This document shows positions 48,547 through 57,658 of a stretch of 64,000 nucleotides of DNA, piece after piece; position 1 is the first letter of the stretch, and every line of letters starts with the position of its first letter. The position numbers were made by a program, and so were the translations under genes. Under the pieces are notes generated by a model, which saw nothing but the letters and a program-made list of their open reading frames with translations, was not told where the DNA came from and did no database searches. Origin of the DNA: Pirellulaceae bacterium (GTDB taxonomy: Bacteria; Planctomycetota; Planctomycetia; Pirellulales; Pirellulaceae); contig JAHDXO010000025.1 in NCBI GenBank assembly GCA_023382975.1, forward strand, positions 1-64,000, read 5' to 3'.

Positions 48547-50241
48547 ATGATTGTTGCCCAAGCTTCCATGCAAGGAAGTGTCTTGAGCCCCGCGCACCTG
48601 GAGATGGTGCGACAGGCTCACGTCACGGACGGACAACTCGACGCGGTTGCGCTCGAGTTGGGCTACGCCTCGGTCGACGACTTGCAGCGCGCCGTCGGCG
48701 AAATGCTGGGAATGGAATACGTCGATTTGACTTCGATCGACGTGGATTTGAACGCGTTGCAGGGGTTTCCTCTGCGGCTCATCCATCGCTACGGCGTTTT
48801 TCCTTTGGGACGCCGGGATGGATCGTTGCTGGTGGCGACGGGCAATCCGTTCGACCTGCCCGCGATCGATGCCGTCAGCGCCGCGATCCAAGAGAGCGTC
48901 ATCCCCGTGGTGGCTCTGCCGGACGAATTGGCCCGGTTGGTCAAGACGCATCTGGGGGTCGGTGCCGAGACCGTCGACGATCTGATCGCGATCCGGGATC
49001 AGAATGCGCACGGCATCGAGATTCTGGAAGAGGTCGAGTGGGACCGGTCGGAGGCGTCCGAAGCGGCTCAGGAAGCGTCCGTCGTGCGGCTGGTCAACGA
49101 GATCCTGTGCGAAGCGATCGAGGGGCGTGCCAGCGATATCCATCTCGAAGCGCAGGCCAACGGCATGAAGATCCGCTATCGAATTGACGGCGTCTTGCAG
49201 ACTCAGCCGGCCCCGCCGCAGATCAACCGTTTCCAGGCGGCCATCATCAGCCGCCTGAAGATCATGGCGCGGCTGAACATCGCCGAGAAGCGGGTTCCCC
49301 AGGACGGCCGGATCAAGTTGCGCGTGTCGGGACGCGAGATCGACATCCGTGTTTCGATGATCCCCATGTTGCATGGCGAAGGCATCGTCATGCGTATCCT
49401 GGACAAGGACCGCATGAATTTTTCGCTCCGCGGTCTGGGTATGGGCAAGGAGGTGTACCGCCAATTCAATCGGCTGATCAAGCTGCCGCACGGCATCGTC
49501 CTGGTCACCGGCCCGACGGGCTCGGGCAAGACGACTACGTTGTACAGCGCGCTCACCGAAATCAAGGACGAGCAGACGAAGATCATCACGACCGAAGATC
49601 CGATCGAATACCAATTGGACGGCATCAATCAAATCCAGGTCCACACCAAAGTCGGCTTGACCTTCGCGGCCAGTCTGCGGAGCATTCTCCGTCACGATCC
49701 GGATGTGGTTCTGGTGGGCGAGATCCGCGATTTCGAAACCGCCGAGAATGCCGTTCAGGCCTCGCTGACCGGCCACTTGGTTTTCAGCACGTTGCACACG
49801 AACGACGCCGCCGGGGCGTTCATGCGTTTGGCCGACATGGGGGTCGAGCCTTTCTTGGTGTGCAGTACGGTCGAGGGCGTGCTGGCTCAGCGGCTGGTGC
49901 GCACACTGTGCAGCGAGTGCTCGGAAGAGTACGAACCGGACCTATCGGAGTTGCCCGACGATTTTCCGCTGGATGCAATCCAGGGCGGCCAGCCGATTTT
50001 CCGCGCCGTCGGATGCCGCCATTGCCGCGGCACCGGATATCGCGGCCGCGCGGGCATTTACGAACTGCTGGTCACCAACGACGAGATCCGCCGTTTGGCG
50101 TCGGAACGGACGCCGACGAATCTGATCAAGCAGGCCGCCATGCGGGCGGGAATGAAAACCCTGCGGCAGGACGGTTGGCACAGAGTCTGCCGCGGCCAGA
50201 CCACGGTGGACGAAGTGCTGCGGGTCACCAAGTCCGACTGA
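48547..50241 (+). CDS. gspE: Type II secretion ATPase GspE
   Basis: The 564-residue ATPase powers pseudopilus assembly. An N-terminal GspE/PilB domain (about 10-130) is followed by the ATPase with Walker A GPTGSGKT at 322-329, the Asp box ITTEDPIEYQLDGINQ, the Walker B region and the His box STLHTND. A zinc-binding four-Cys element (CSEC...CRHC, about 456-498) is present. The start at 48547 gives a plausible N-terminus, although no ribosome binding site is visible. It is the first gene of the operon, with gspF 13 bases downstream. Confidence 0.93.
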   Translation: MIVAQASMQGSVLSPAHLEMVRQAHVTDGQLDAVALELGYASVDDLQRAVGEMLGMEYVDLTSIDVDLNALQGFPLRLIHRYGVFPLGRRDGSLLVATGNPFDLPAIDAVSAAIQESVIPVVALPDELARLVKTHLGVGAETVDDLIAIRDQNAHGIEILEEVEWDRSEASEAAQEASVVRLVNEILCEAIEGRASDIHLEAQANGMKIRYRIDGVLQTQPAPPQINRFQAAIISRLKIMARLNIAEKRVPQDGRIKLRVSGREIDIRVSMIPMLHGEGIVMRILDKDRMNFSLRGLGMGKEVYRQFNRLIKLPHGIVLVTGPTGSGKTTTLYSALTEIKDEQTKIITTEDPIEYQLDGINQIQVHTKVGLTFAASLRSILRHDPDVVLVGEIRDFETAENAVQASLTGHLVFSTLHTNDAAGAFMRLADMGVEPFLVCSTVEGVLAQRLVRTLCSECSEEYEPDLSELPDDFPLDAIQGGQPIFRAVGCRHCRGTGYRGRAGIYELLVTNDEIRRLASERTPTNLIKQAAMRAGMKTLRQDGWHRVCRGQTTVDEVLRVTKSD

Positions 50242-50254
50242 GAGTTGCGCCATC

Positions 50255-51460
50255 ATGCCCCAATTCGCTTACACAGCGCGAACGCTGACCGGCGAGAACG
50301 TCGCCGGAACGATCTCGGCGGGAAACAAGCGAGAGACGCTCAAGTCGCTGGCCGAGCGATCGCTGTTTCCTTTGCATGTCGAGGAGAAGCGACAAGCGAA
50401 TTGGTCGCGCCAGCGACGGGTCAACACGCCTGTGCTGGTGTCGAATCTGATGCAGTTGGCCGACCTGTTGCAGAACGGCGTCCCGCTGATGGAGTCGCTT
50501 TCCCTGTTGGCGTCGCAGTGCCCGCATCCACATCTGGCGGATATCTTGACCGATGTGCGCGACCAAGTGGCTGAGGGCACGCCGTTGGATGAAGCGTTCG
50601 GCAAGCATAGCGATGTGTTCGGCGAGTTGACGGTGAGCATGGTTCGCGCGGGCGTCGAGGGTTCGTTCCTGGAAGATGCCTTGAAACGGACGGCCGAGTT
50701 TCTGGAGAAACAACAGGAACTCAAGGCCCGCGTCACCGGCGCGATGATCTATCCGGCCTTCCTGGCGACGCTGGGCGGCGTGATCACGGTCCTGCTGATC
50801 GTGTTTTTCGTACCGAAGTTCGCCGAGTTGTTCGAGCGACTTGAGCAGGACGGCGGCGGACTGCCGCTGCCGACCGTGATTCTGCTGGGGATGAGCGACA
50901 CCGTTTCGCAATACGGATGGTTCCTGGGCGCCGCGGGCGCGGGCGGATTTCTCTGGCTGCGAAAGCTGGTGAGGACGGAACGCGGGCGGGTGTTCGTCGA
51001 CCGCTGGAAGCTGAAGATCCCCGTGTTCGGGCCGATCTTCCACGGTTACGCCGTGTCTCGGTTCTGTCGCATCTTGGGAACCCTGTTGCGGAACGGAGTG
51101 CCGTTGCTCCGCGCGCTGGAGATCAGCCGCGATTCGGCCGGCAACCGGGTCTTGTCGCAGGCGATCCGCAACGCCGCCGAAAATGTGTCGGCTGGCGAGA
51201 CACTCTCCGGACCGCTGGCTGGCTGCGGGCTGGTTCCGCGGCCGGTGATGGCCATGATCCGGGTGGCCGAAGAAGCGAACAACCTGGACGAGGTGTTGGT
51301 GGGAATCGCCGACGGCATCGACCGCAACACCGCTCGCCAAATCGACATCATGGTGCGGTTGGCCGAGCCAACGATGTTGCTGGTGATGGGAATGATGATC
51401 GGTTTTGTTCTGGTGGCTTTGTTGCTGCCGGTTTTCGATACGATGACGACGATGGGCTGA
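50255..51460 (+). CDS. gspF: Type II secretion inner-membrane protein GspF
   Basis: The 401-residue polytopic protein forms the inner-membrane platform that engages GspE. Two related GspF domains (about 60-190 and 265-390) flank the helix hairpins. Hydrophobic segments lie near 165-190, 215-240 and 370-395. It starts 13 bases after gspE and is followed by the major pseudopilin gene after a 51-base gap that holds a strong ribosome binding site. Confidence 0.94.
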   Translation: MPQFAYTARTLTGENVAGTISAGNKRETLKSLAERSLFPLHVEEKRQANWSRQRRVNTPVLVSNLMQLADLLQNGVPLMESLSLLASQCPHPHLADILTDVRDQVAEGTPLDEAFGKHSDVFGELTVSMVRAGVEGSFLEDALKRTAEFLEKQQELKARVTGAMIYPAFLATLGGVITVLLIVFFVPKFAELFERLEQDGGGLPLPTVILLGMSDTVSQYGWFLGAAGAGGFLWLRKLVRTERGRVFVDRWKLKIPVFGPIFHGYAVSRFCRILGTLLRNGVPLLRALEISRDSAGNRVLSQAIRNAAENVSAGETLSGPLAGCGLVPRPVMAMIRVAEEANNLDEVLVGIADGIDRNTARQIDIMVRLAEPTMLLVMGMMIGFVLVALLLPVFDTMTTMG

Positions 51461-51511
51461 ACGGCAGCCACAGACTCCGACTCGCCTTACATTTTGAAGG
51501 AGGAAAGAACG

Positions 51512-52054
51512 ATGAAAGGACGAACGAATCGACGAGCCCGCCGTGCTGGGTTCACCCTGACGGAGATGTTGATCGTGCTGGCGATCCTGGTGATGCTGGT
51601 CGCCTTGGTCGTGCCCCGGTTCCTGGGCGCTCAGAAGCGGGCCGACCGCCAGACCGCCCAGGCCCAGATCGGATTGCTCCGCGGCGCCTTGGAACGCTAC
51701 GCGATGGACACCAAGGATTTCCCGACGACCGAACAGGGCTTGCAGGCGCTGGTGTCCGCGCCGGGCGAAACCACCTCGGGCGAAACTACATCGGGCGCCG
51801 CGTCGTCCTGGGACGGCCCGTACATCAGCAAGGACGAGATCCCTATGGACCCGTGGGGCAATGCCTACCAGTACGTCTATCCGCCGGAACGGGGCTCGGG
51901 TGACTTGCCGGATATCTGGTCGTACGGGCCAGACAAAGAAGACAACACGGACGACGATATCTGCAGTTGGAACGTCGCCGCCAGTAGCGATACGGGAACG
52001 GGTCCTGCCGAGAATCTCGATATCCAGGTCGACGCAAGTTTCGGAGAGCGGTGA
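51512..52054 (+). CDS. gspG: Major pseudopilin GspG
   Basis: The 180-residue precursor has a basic leader and the prepilin peptidase site G13|F14 in RAGFTLTEML, with the Glu at mature position 5. A GspG globular domain follows. AAGGAGG lies 8 bases before the ATG at 51512. It builds the pseudopilus that pushes exoproteins through the secretin. A short tandem repeat GETTSGETTSG (about 90-100) enlarges one loop. The PWGNAYQY and CSWN segments near the end are typical of GspG. Confidence 0.93.
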   Translation: MKGRTNRRARRAGFTLTEMLIVLAILVMLVALVVPRFLGAQKRADRQTAQAQIGLLRGALERYAMDTKDFPTTEQGLQALVSAPGETTSGETTSGAASSWDGPYISKDEIPMDPWGNAYQYVYPPERGSGDLPDIWSYGPDKEDNTDDDICSWNVAASSDTGTGPAENLDIQVDASFGER

Positions 52055-52090
52055 CCGTTTCTGCTGAACATTCAGGCAACTCCGTGACTG

Positions 52091-52726
52091 ATGAACCAAT
52101 CACCGCCATTGCGTTTCCGCCACGGTTACACCCTGGTGGAACTGCTGATCGTCGTCGCCGTGCTGGCGACGGTGGTGAGTCTGGCGGTGCCCTCGCTGCG
52201 TAAGCTTTCGCAGAGGGGGCAATTGCAGGATGCGGCGAGGCAACTGCGCGGCCAGTTGCTTGCCGCACGTTTGCTGGCCATCGAGTCGGCTTCCAGTACG
52301 TTGTTCTACTATCAGCCGGACACAGGCATCTACCTGGTGACCGGCTCGGGCCAAGCGCCGCGCGAACTCCCTCCGCTCGGCGATTTGGCGGTCGGCGAGG
52401 CGGTTTCCGACGACGCGGCCGCGACCGTGGGGCGGATGGCGGAACCATCGGAGCAAACGCTGCCCTCCGACGTCCGTTTTCTCTCCCCGGCGGAAGCGGC
52501 CGTCCCGCTCGCCGCGGAAACGACGGCCGGCAATGCCTCTGGCAGCGGATGGTCCGAGCCGTTGATCTTCTATCCCAACGGCCGCGCGCTCAATGCTCGC
52601 ATCCGACTTGCCAGCGACCGCTACTGGATCGAAGTGACGGTTCGCGGCTTGACGGGCACCGTCCGGTTGTCGCCCGTCCAGCGACTGGCCGCCGCCGCGG
52701 ACGAACCGTCGGAGGCACTGCCGTGA
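52091..52726 (+). CDS. gspH: Minor pseudopilin GspH
   Basis: The 211-residue protein has a short leader and the pilin site G12|Y13 in RHGYTLVELLIV, with Glu at mature position 5, followed by a beta-rich GspH-type domain. It starts 36 bases after gspG. Its stop (TGA, 52724-52726) overlaps the GTG start of the next gene (52723), so translation is coupled. The mature part is long for a GspH and contains an Ala/Glu-rich loop near 110-160. Confidence 0.85.
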   Translation: MNQSPPLRFRHGYTLVELLIVVAVLATVVSLAVPSLRKLSQRGQLQDAARQLRGQLLAARLLAIESASSTLFYYQPDTGIYLVTGSGQAPRELPPLGDLAVGEAVSDDAAATVGRMAEPSEQTLPSDVRFLSPAEAAVPLAAETTAGNASGSGWSEPLIFYPNGRALNARIRLASDRYWIEVTVRGLTGTVRLSPVQRLAAAADEPSEALP

Positions 52727-54363
52727 CCGCTGGCCCCAAGTCCGGTTTCTCGTTGATGGAGGTGCTGCTGGCGATCAGCATCCTCTTGGCCTGCTTGGTC
52801 GTCCTGGGCCAAATGGCGACCGTCGGACGTCGGCACGCCGAAGACGCCGAATCGCTGACCGCGGCGCAGTTGCTGTGCCAAGCCAAACTGAACGAAATTC
52901 TGGTCGGTGCCGTGCCTGTGGCCAGCCGCGCCTCATCACCGGTCCCAGAAATGCCGGACTGGTCCTGCGAGGTGGAAGTCCAGACTCTACCGCAGTACGA
53001 TCTGGTCGCTGTCCGCGTCACCGTATCGCCCACGCTGGCCGAGGACGGAGCCAGACGCCGCGGCAAGCAGTTCTCCCTGCTCCGCTGGATGCATGCCCCC
53101 GCAGCGTCCGCCCGCTCGTCGTCCGTGCCATCCCCCTCCGCGACGGACAACCCCGACCTGCCGGCACCGCTGGACAACTGGCTGGACGACCAAGCAAAAA
53201 GGGGACAAGTCCCATTTCAACCCAGCACCCTTCGAGCCGTTCCTGCAACATGGGCCTGGCCCTTTTTTCCAGCGGTCTTCGTTTGCAGGAAGCGCCGTCG
53301 CGCGGCGTTCACGCTGCTGGAGATGCTCGTGGCAGCTGCGCTGTGCGGCGTTTTGCTGATGGGGCTGTGGACGCTGTACAGTACGTACGCCAACCTGTTT
53401 GAACGCGGGCAGGCACGTGTCGAACGCTCGCAGTTGTGCCGATCCCTGATGCAGCAGATCGCCGATGATTTGCAGTCGGCGATCCAGGATCCGATCGCCG
53501 GATTGCCAGACCGCAGTTCTGGCGAAGCGCAACGCCGACGCTTCGGACTCGCCGGAACGTCCAGCGAACTGCGGATGGATATCCTGCAAATCACGCCGCG
53601 CCAAGGCAATCCGGCGCCGGTCGGCGCGACGGCGGGTCAGCCGGAGGATCCAACCGAGGCCCGCGTGCCGGAGCTGCGGACCGTTTATTACACGTTCTCG
53701 CCGCCGGGAGCCGCGTTCGACGCCGAAGCCACAGCCGCGCCGTCCGGACTGATCCGCCGCGAACTGGATTTCGAAACGCCGCTGAACGCGATCGAACCGT
53801 CTGCCGCGGCGGATGCGGAGCCGTCGGTCGGCGTGGATACGGACCTGGCCGCGCCGAGCCCGACGCCGGATTCCGGTTCGTCGACCGCAGCGCCGACCGC
53901 GGTCGACGATCGCTGGACCTGGGTGCCCGAGGTGGTGTCGCTCGAGTTCCGCTACTTCGACGGAAGCCGCTGGTCCAGCAGTTGGAACAGTCTGCTGCGC
54001 GGTTCGCTGCCGGTCGCTGTCGAAGTGCGGGTAGCCCTGGGGGATCCCCTGGCCGCGGCTCCGATCGAAGCCGAGATGCAAGATATGGACGCGAACATGG
54101 AGCCCGACGCCTATCTGGAATCCGGCGTGAATCCGAATCCGGATGCGGCACAGAGGCCCGCGGTTTCCTCGGCGGTGACCAACGTGCAAATGATCGTCGA
54201 TTTGCCTTCGTCGCCCGAGTACCGCAAGCCACAAGCCGCGGAATCCACCGCCCAACGCTCGCCGCAACGAAGCACGGCGCGCCGCATCGTGCCACGGCGC
54301 TGGACATCTCCCGGTGCAAGCACGCAGCGCCCCGAGGACTGGCTCAGAACGTCGAAGCCATGA
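52723..54363 (+). CDS. GspI-GspJ fusion pseudopilin
   Basis: This is one 546-residue frame. The first half is a GspI/PilV-like pseudopilin (pilin motif at G8|F9, SGFSLMEVLLAI). After about residue 158 it passes through a repeat-derived stretch. At about residue 196 a second pilin helix begins (RRAAFTLLEMLVAAALC), followed by a GspJ-like domain to the end. There is no ATG, GTG or TTG between the halves in this frame that could start the second one, so they must be translated together. The second pilin site has Ala, not Gly, at -1. GTG at 52723 with GGAGG 7 bases upstream is the start. The stop overlaps the gspK ATG. Confidence 0.85.
   Translation: MTAGPKSGFSLMEVLLAISILLACLVVLGQMATVGRRHAEDAESLTAAQLLCQAKLNEILVGAVPVASRASSPVPEMPDWSCEVEVQTLPQYDLVAVRVTVSPTLAEDGARRRGKQFSLLRWMHAPAASARSSSVPSPSATDNPDLPAPLDNWLDDQAKRGQVPFQPSTLRAVPATWAWPFFPAVFVCRKRRRAAFTLLEMLVAAALCGVLLMGLWTLYSTYANLFERGQARVERSQLCRSLMQQIADDLQSAIQDPIAGLPDRSSGEAQRRRFGLAGTSSELRMDILQITPRQGNPAPVGATAGQPEDPTEARVPELRTVYYTFSPPGAAFDAEATAAPSGLIRRELDFETPLNAIEPSAAADAEPSVGVDTDLAAPSPTPDSGSSTAAPTAVDDRWTWVPEVVSLEFRYFDGSRWSSSWNSLLRGSLPVAVEVRVALGDPLAAAPIEAEMQDMDANMEPDAYLESGVNPNPDAAQRPAVSSAVTNVQMIVDLPSSPEYRKPQAAESTAQRSPQRSTARRIVPRRWTSPGASTQRPEDWLRTSKP
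53195..53270. repeat. Palindromic repeat joining gspI and gspJ
   Basis: Left AAAAAGGGGACAAGTCCC (53196-53213) and right GGGCCTGGCCCTTTTTTCC (53252-53270) form an imperfect inverted repeat around 38 bases. It lies exactly between the two pilin domains of the gspIJ frame and encodes the Gln/Pro/Ala-rich linker. Confidence 0.6.
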
Positions 54364-56006
54364 AGTTCCACCACCGACAATCCGGATTCATTGTGCTGAT
54401 CGTGATGGTCGTGATCATCATGCTCGCGCTGGCCGGCATGGCCTTCGTGTTGAACCTTTCGCTGGAGAACAAGGCGGCGCACCTTCAAGGCGATCAGCAG
54501 CAACTTCAGCAGACTCTCGCGTCGGGCGTTGAATTGGTGCGAGGGTTCTTGGCGCAAACGCCCGCCGGACGGCAACAGGCGGGCGGCACGTTTCAGAACA
54601 GTGCGGCGTTCGCGGCCATCGCTATCTCGACGGATTCGATCGTTGGGAACGACACCCGGTTCAGTGTGGTTTCGCCCGACGACGAAAGCGAATCGTCCGG
54701 CGGCGTGCGGTTCGGATTGCAGAACGAGTCGGCTCGGTTGAATTTGGCCTCGCTCGGCGACTGGGACGCTGCCGAGCCCGGCGCCGCGCGTGCCGCCCTG
54801 ATGCAATTGCCGGGAATGACCGAAGCGATCGCCGATGCGATCCTCGATTGGATCGACGGGGACGATGTGCCTCGCGCCTCGGGGGCCGAGTCGGAGTACT
54901 ACATCGGACGCGGCCTGCCTTACGAACCGCGGAACCACGTTCCCGCGGTCCTGGACGAATTGCTGCTGGTCCGCGATGTCAGCCGCAACAGCTTATTCGG
55001 TGTGGACGCCAATCGAAATTACCGCGAGGAGCCGAGCGAGGTCCAGCAGGCCGGTGTCCGAGGAGACGCAGCAGGCGGCCAGACACCTTGGTGCAGGCTG
55101 CTCACCCTGTACAGCGCCGAGGGCAATCGGACATTTGAGGGAGAACCTCGAATCTTCCTGAACCACGCCGACCTCAAGATGCTGCACGAGCAACTGGCGG
55201 CGGCGTTCGATCAAAAAGCGGCCGATTTCGTGATCGCCTATCGTCAATTCGGGCCGCACGACCCGACCGCGAAGCCAACGCCGCGACGCAAGGCATCGTC
55301 GGCCAGGGCAAAGGCCGCGCCACGTTCCTCTGCGAAGCGACCGGTCCGCGACGGGCACGAACTGCTGCTTGATCTATCCCAGCCGGCCGAGTACGAAATC
55401 GAGTCGATCCTCGATCTGATCGAAGCCCGAGTCGTGCTGCCGCCGGACGAGGATTTGGAACTCGCTGCTGACGACGGTTTGGTCGACGATTTGATTGACG
55501 ATCCAGTCGATCCCGAACGGGAGGTGGAAAACCCGTTTGACGAACAGCAGGGTCGGATGCGCGAATATCTGCCGGAGTGGTTCGAGTTGACGACGACGAC
55601 GGACGCGATGGTTCTTCGCGGTCGCGTTCAAGTCAACGAGGCCGCCCGGACGGTCCTGCTGGGAGTGCCCGGACTGGACGAATCCCTTGTCGATCGTATC
55701 ATCTCAGCCCGCGGCGGATTTTCAGCCGCTGCCAGTGCCGAGTATCGGCATCCCACTTGGTTGTACACCGAGGGGCTGGTCGATCGTCAGCAGATGCGGC
55801 AGTTGGAGCCCTACTTGACTTGCGGTGGCGACGTTTTCCGAGCCCAGGTGGTGGCGTTCAGCAGCGACTCGGGACTCGTGGCCCGGGCCGAAGTCGTCCT
55901 GGACGCTTCGGTTTCGCCGCCTCGTCAGGTATACTGGAAGGATCTGGGACTGCTAGGCCGCGGTTTTACCGCCGAAGAACTTGGCCTGGAATCCAGAGTA
56001 CAGTAA
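54360..56006 (+). CDS. gspK: Minor pseudopilin GspK
   Basis: The 548-residue protein has a pilin-like hydrophobic segment (QSGFIVLIVMVVIIMLALAG) without the Glu at position 5, the usual state of GspK, which caps the pseudopilus tip. The first globular part has the GspK helix-hairpin-helix segments ESARLNLAS, GMTEAIADAILDWIDGDD and PRNHVPAVLDELLLV. A second helix-hairpin-helix appears near VPGLDESLVDRIISARGG. Its ATG overlaps the gspIJ stop (ATGA). It is about 200 residues longer than the E. coli protein because of an inserted acidic region (about 330-430). Confidence 0.88.
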   Translation: MKFHHRQSGFIVLIVMVVIIMLALAGMAFVLNLSLENKAAHLQGDQQQLQQTLASGVELVRGFLAQTPAGRQQAGGTFQNSAAFAAIAISTDSIVGNDTRFSVVSPDDESESSGGVRFGLQNESARLNLASLGDWDAAEPGAARAALMQLPGMTEAIADAILDWIDGDDVPRASGAESEYYIGRGLPYEPRNHVPAVLDELLLVRDVSRNSLFGVDANRNYREEPSEVQQAGVRGDAAGGQTPWCRLLTLYSAEGNRTFEGEPRIFLNHADLKMLHEQLAAAFDQKAADFVIAYRQFGPHDPTAKPTPRRKASSARAKAAPRSSAKRPVRDGHELLLDLSQPAEYEIESILDLIEARVVLPPDEDLELAADDGLVDDLIDDPVDPEREVENPFDEQQGRMREYLPEWFELTTTTDAMVLRGRVQVNEAARTVLLGVPGLDESLVDRIISARGGFSAAASAEYRHPTWLYTEGLVDRQQMRQLEPYLTCGGDVFRAQVVAFSSDSGLVARAEVVLDASVSPPRQVYWKDLGLLGRGFTAEELGLESRVQ

Positions 56007-56107
56007 CCATCCGTGAGATTCCAAGTTGCCTGCCAGCCATCCCTTGGTTTTTTGGGGATTTGAAATCTGAAATCGGACGTTTCGGATTTTGAATTTGAGA
56101 TTCCTTT

Positions 56108-57658
56108 ATGCCGCATGTACTTGCCGTAGACTGGGACCAGGACCAGGCCCGCTTCGTGCTCGGGACGATCAGCGGCCGGCGCGTGCGAGTGCGTGCGCTG
56201 GGGTCACGGGACTTGGTGACGGACGAAGCCAATCCCGGGGCGGCGGACGAGGCGTTTGCCGGTTGGATCAAGGAGGTGCTGAAGAAACACTCGGTCACTC
56301 GTTGCCGTCTGTTGGTCGGATTGCCGCGCAGCAGCGTCGAAATGCTGTATTTGACGCTGCCTCCCGCGACCGATGCCGAATTGCCCGAACTGGTCGCCAA
56401 CCAAGCGATGCAGGAATCGGCCACCATTACCGAAGACACGATCTTGGACTTTGTTGCTGCCAGCGGCGCGGCGACCGAGCCGAGGCGGGTGACTGTGGCA
56501 GCGCTGCCGCCAAGCGAGTTGCAGCGAGTTCAACGGCGATGTTCCGCAGCCGGGTTGAAGCCGCAACGCGCGGTCCTCCGTCCGCTGGCGTCGATCACGC
56601 TTTTTCGCAGGCTGGTGAGCGGTTCGAAACAGGCCTGCTTGGTGGTCGACCGTGTCGGCCGCGAGGTGGACCTGAACATCGTTGCCCAAGGCCGATTGAT
56701 GCTGGCTCGGACCGTGCGCTTGCCAGCGGACATCGCGGGGGAGGATTTGGCGGACCGACTGCTGGCGGAGATCCAGCGGACGATCTTGGCGGCGCCGCGC
56801 GATCAGATGGGCGACGAACCGATCAAGCGGGTCTACCTGATCGGCGGGCTGGCCGACTACGAAGCGCTGATCGAGCAACTGGATTTGCTGGAATCGCTCA
56901 CGACGGAGGTGCTCGACCCGTTTTCCCTGACCGGCGTGGCCGAAACGCGTGTGCCGCCCGACCGCGGACGTTTCGCGCCGCTATTGGGGATGCTGTTGGA
57001 CGAAGTGGTGCATTCGCATCCCGTGGACTTTCTGCACCCGCACCGCCCCGTAAAGCCGATTCCGCCTTGGCGCGTGGCCGCCGCAGTGGTCGGAGTGGTT
57101 GCCGTCTTGGCGCTGGGCCTGACGTTCTACGTCTGGGGACAGTTGGCCGAGGTAAACCAGGTCAACCAGGATCTGAGGCAACGCCTGCGCGACCTGAACA
57201 CGACGTCGCGCAAGGCAGTCGAGCAGAAGAACCGCATCGAAGCGATCGCCGCTTGGAAATCTAGGGACGTCAATTGGCTGGATGAACTGCGCGATCTTTC
57301 GCAGCAGTTTCCCGGCGCCCGCGACGCGGCGGTTCTGCGCATGACGATGCGCCCGGCCCAGAGCCGCGGCGGTATGGTCGACTTGCAGGGCTTGGTCCGG
57401 GATCCGAACATCGTGGCCACCATCGAAGGCAAGGTCCGCGACCCGTTCCGCAGCGTCCGCAGCCGCCGGATCCAACAACGGGCTCTCGAAGAAGACTACG
57501 CGTGGTCGTTCGAAACGTCGATCTCTGTCACTCCGCGTCGCCCCGAGCAATATCCCGGCGTCCCGCCCGCGGTGCCGGCCGAATCGGCGAACGAGACAGT
57601 CTCCACACAATCGACGCCGCAGATCGACAAACCGCTGAGCGACGAGGCAACTCCGTGA
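56108..57658 (+). CDS. gspL: GspL-like assembly protein (PilM plus PilN domains)
   Basis: The 516-residue protein joins an actin-like cytoplasmic domain (about 1-310, with the VDRVGREVDL nucleotide-loop region) to a membrane helix (about 321-345) and a periplasmic coiled-coil/PilN-like domain. That is the plan of GspL, which links GspE to the inner-membrane complex. A 101-base gap after gspK holds an AT-rich imperfect hairpin. Its stop overlaps the GTG of the next gene, so the two are translated together. Confidence 0.85.
   Translation: MPHVLAVDWDQDQARFVLGTISGRRVRVRALGSRDLVTDEANPGAADEAFAGWIKEVLKKHSVTRCRLLVGLPRSSVEMLYLTLPPATDAELPELVANQAMQESATITEDTILDFVAASGAATEPRRVTVAALPPSELQRVQRRCSAAGLKPQRAVLRPLASITLFRRLVSGSKQACLVVDRVGREVDLNIVAQGRLMLARTVRLPADIAGEDLADRLLAEIQRTILAAPRDQMGDEPIKRVYLIGGLADYEALIEQLDLLESLTTEVLDPFSLTGVAETRVPPDRGRFAPLLGMLLDEVVHSHPVDFLHPHRPVKPIPPWRVAAAVVGVVAVLALGLTFYVWGQLAEVNQVNQDLRQRLRDLNTTSRKAVEQKNRIEAIAAWKSRDVNWLDELRDLSQQFPGARDAAVLRMTMRPAQSRGGMVDLQGLVRDPNIVATIEGKVRDPFRSVRSRRIQQRALEEDYAWSFETSISVTPRRPEQYPGVPPAVPAESANETVSTQSTPQIDKPLSDEATP

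Noticed and set aside
51494-51511. A TTG start six codons upstream for gspG
   Set aside because: It would place the start inside the ribosome binding site (AAGGAGG) of the ATG at 51512.
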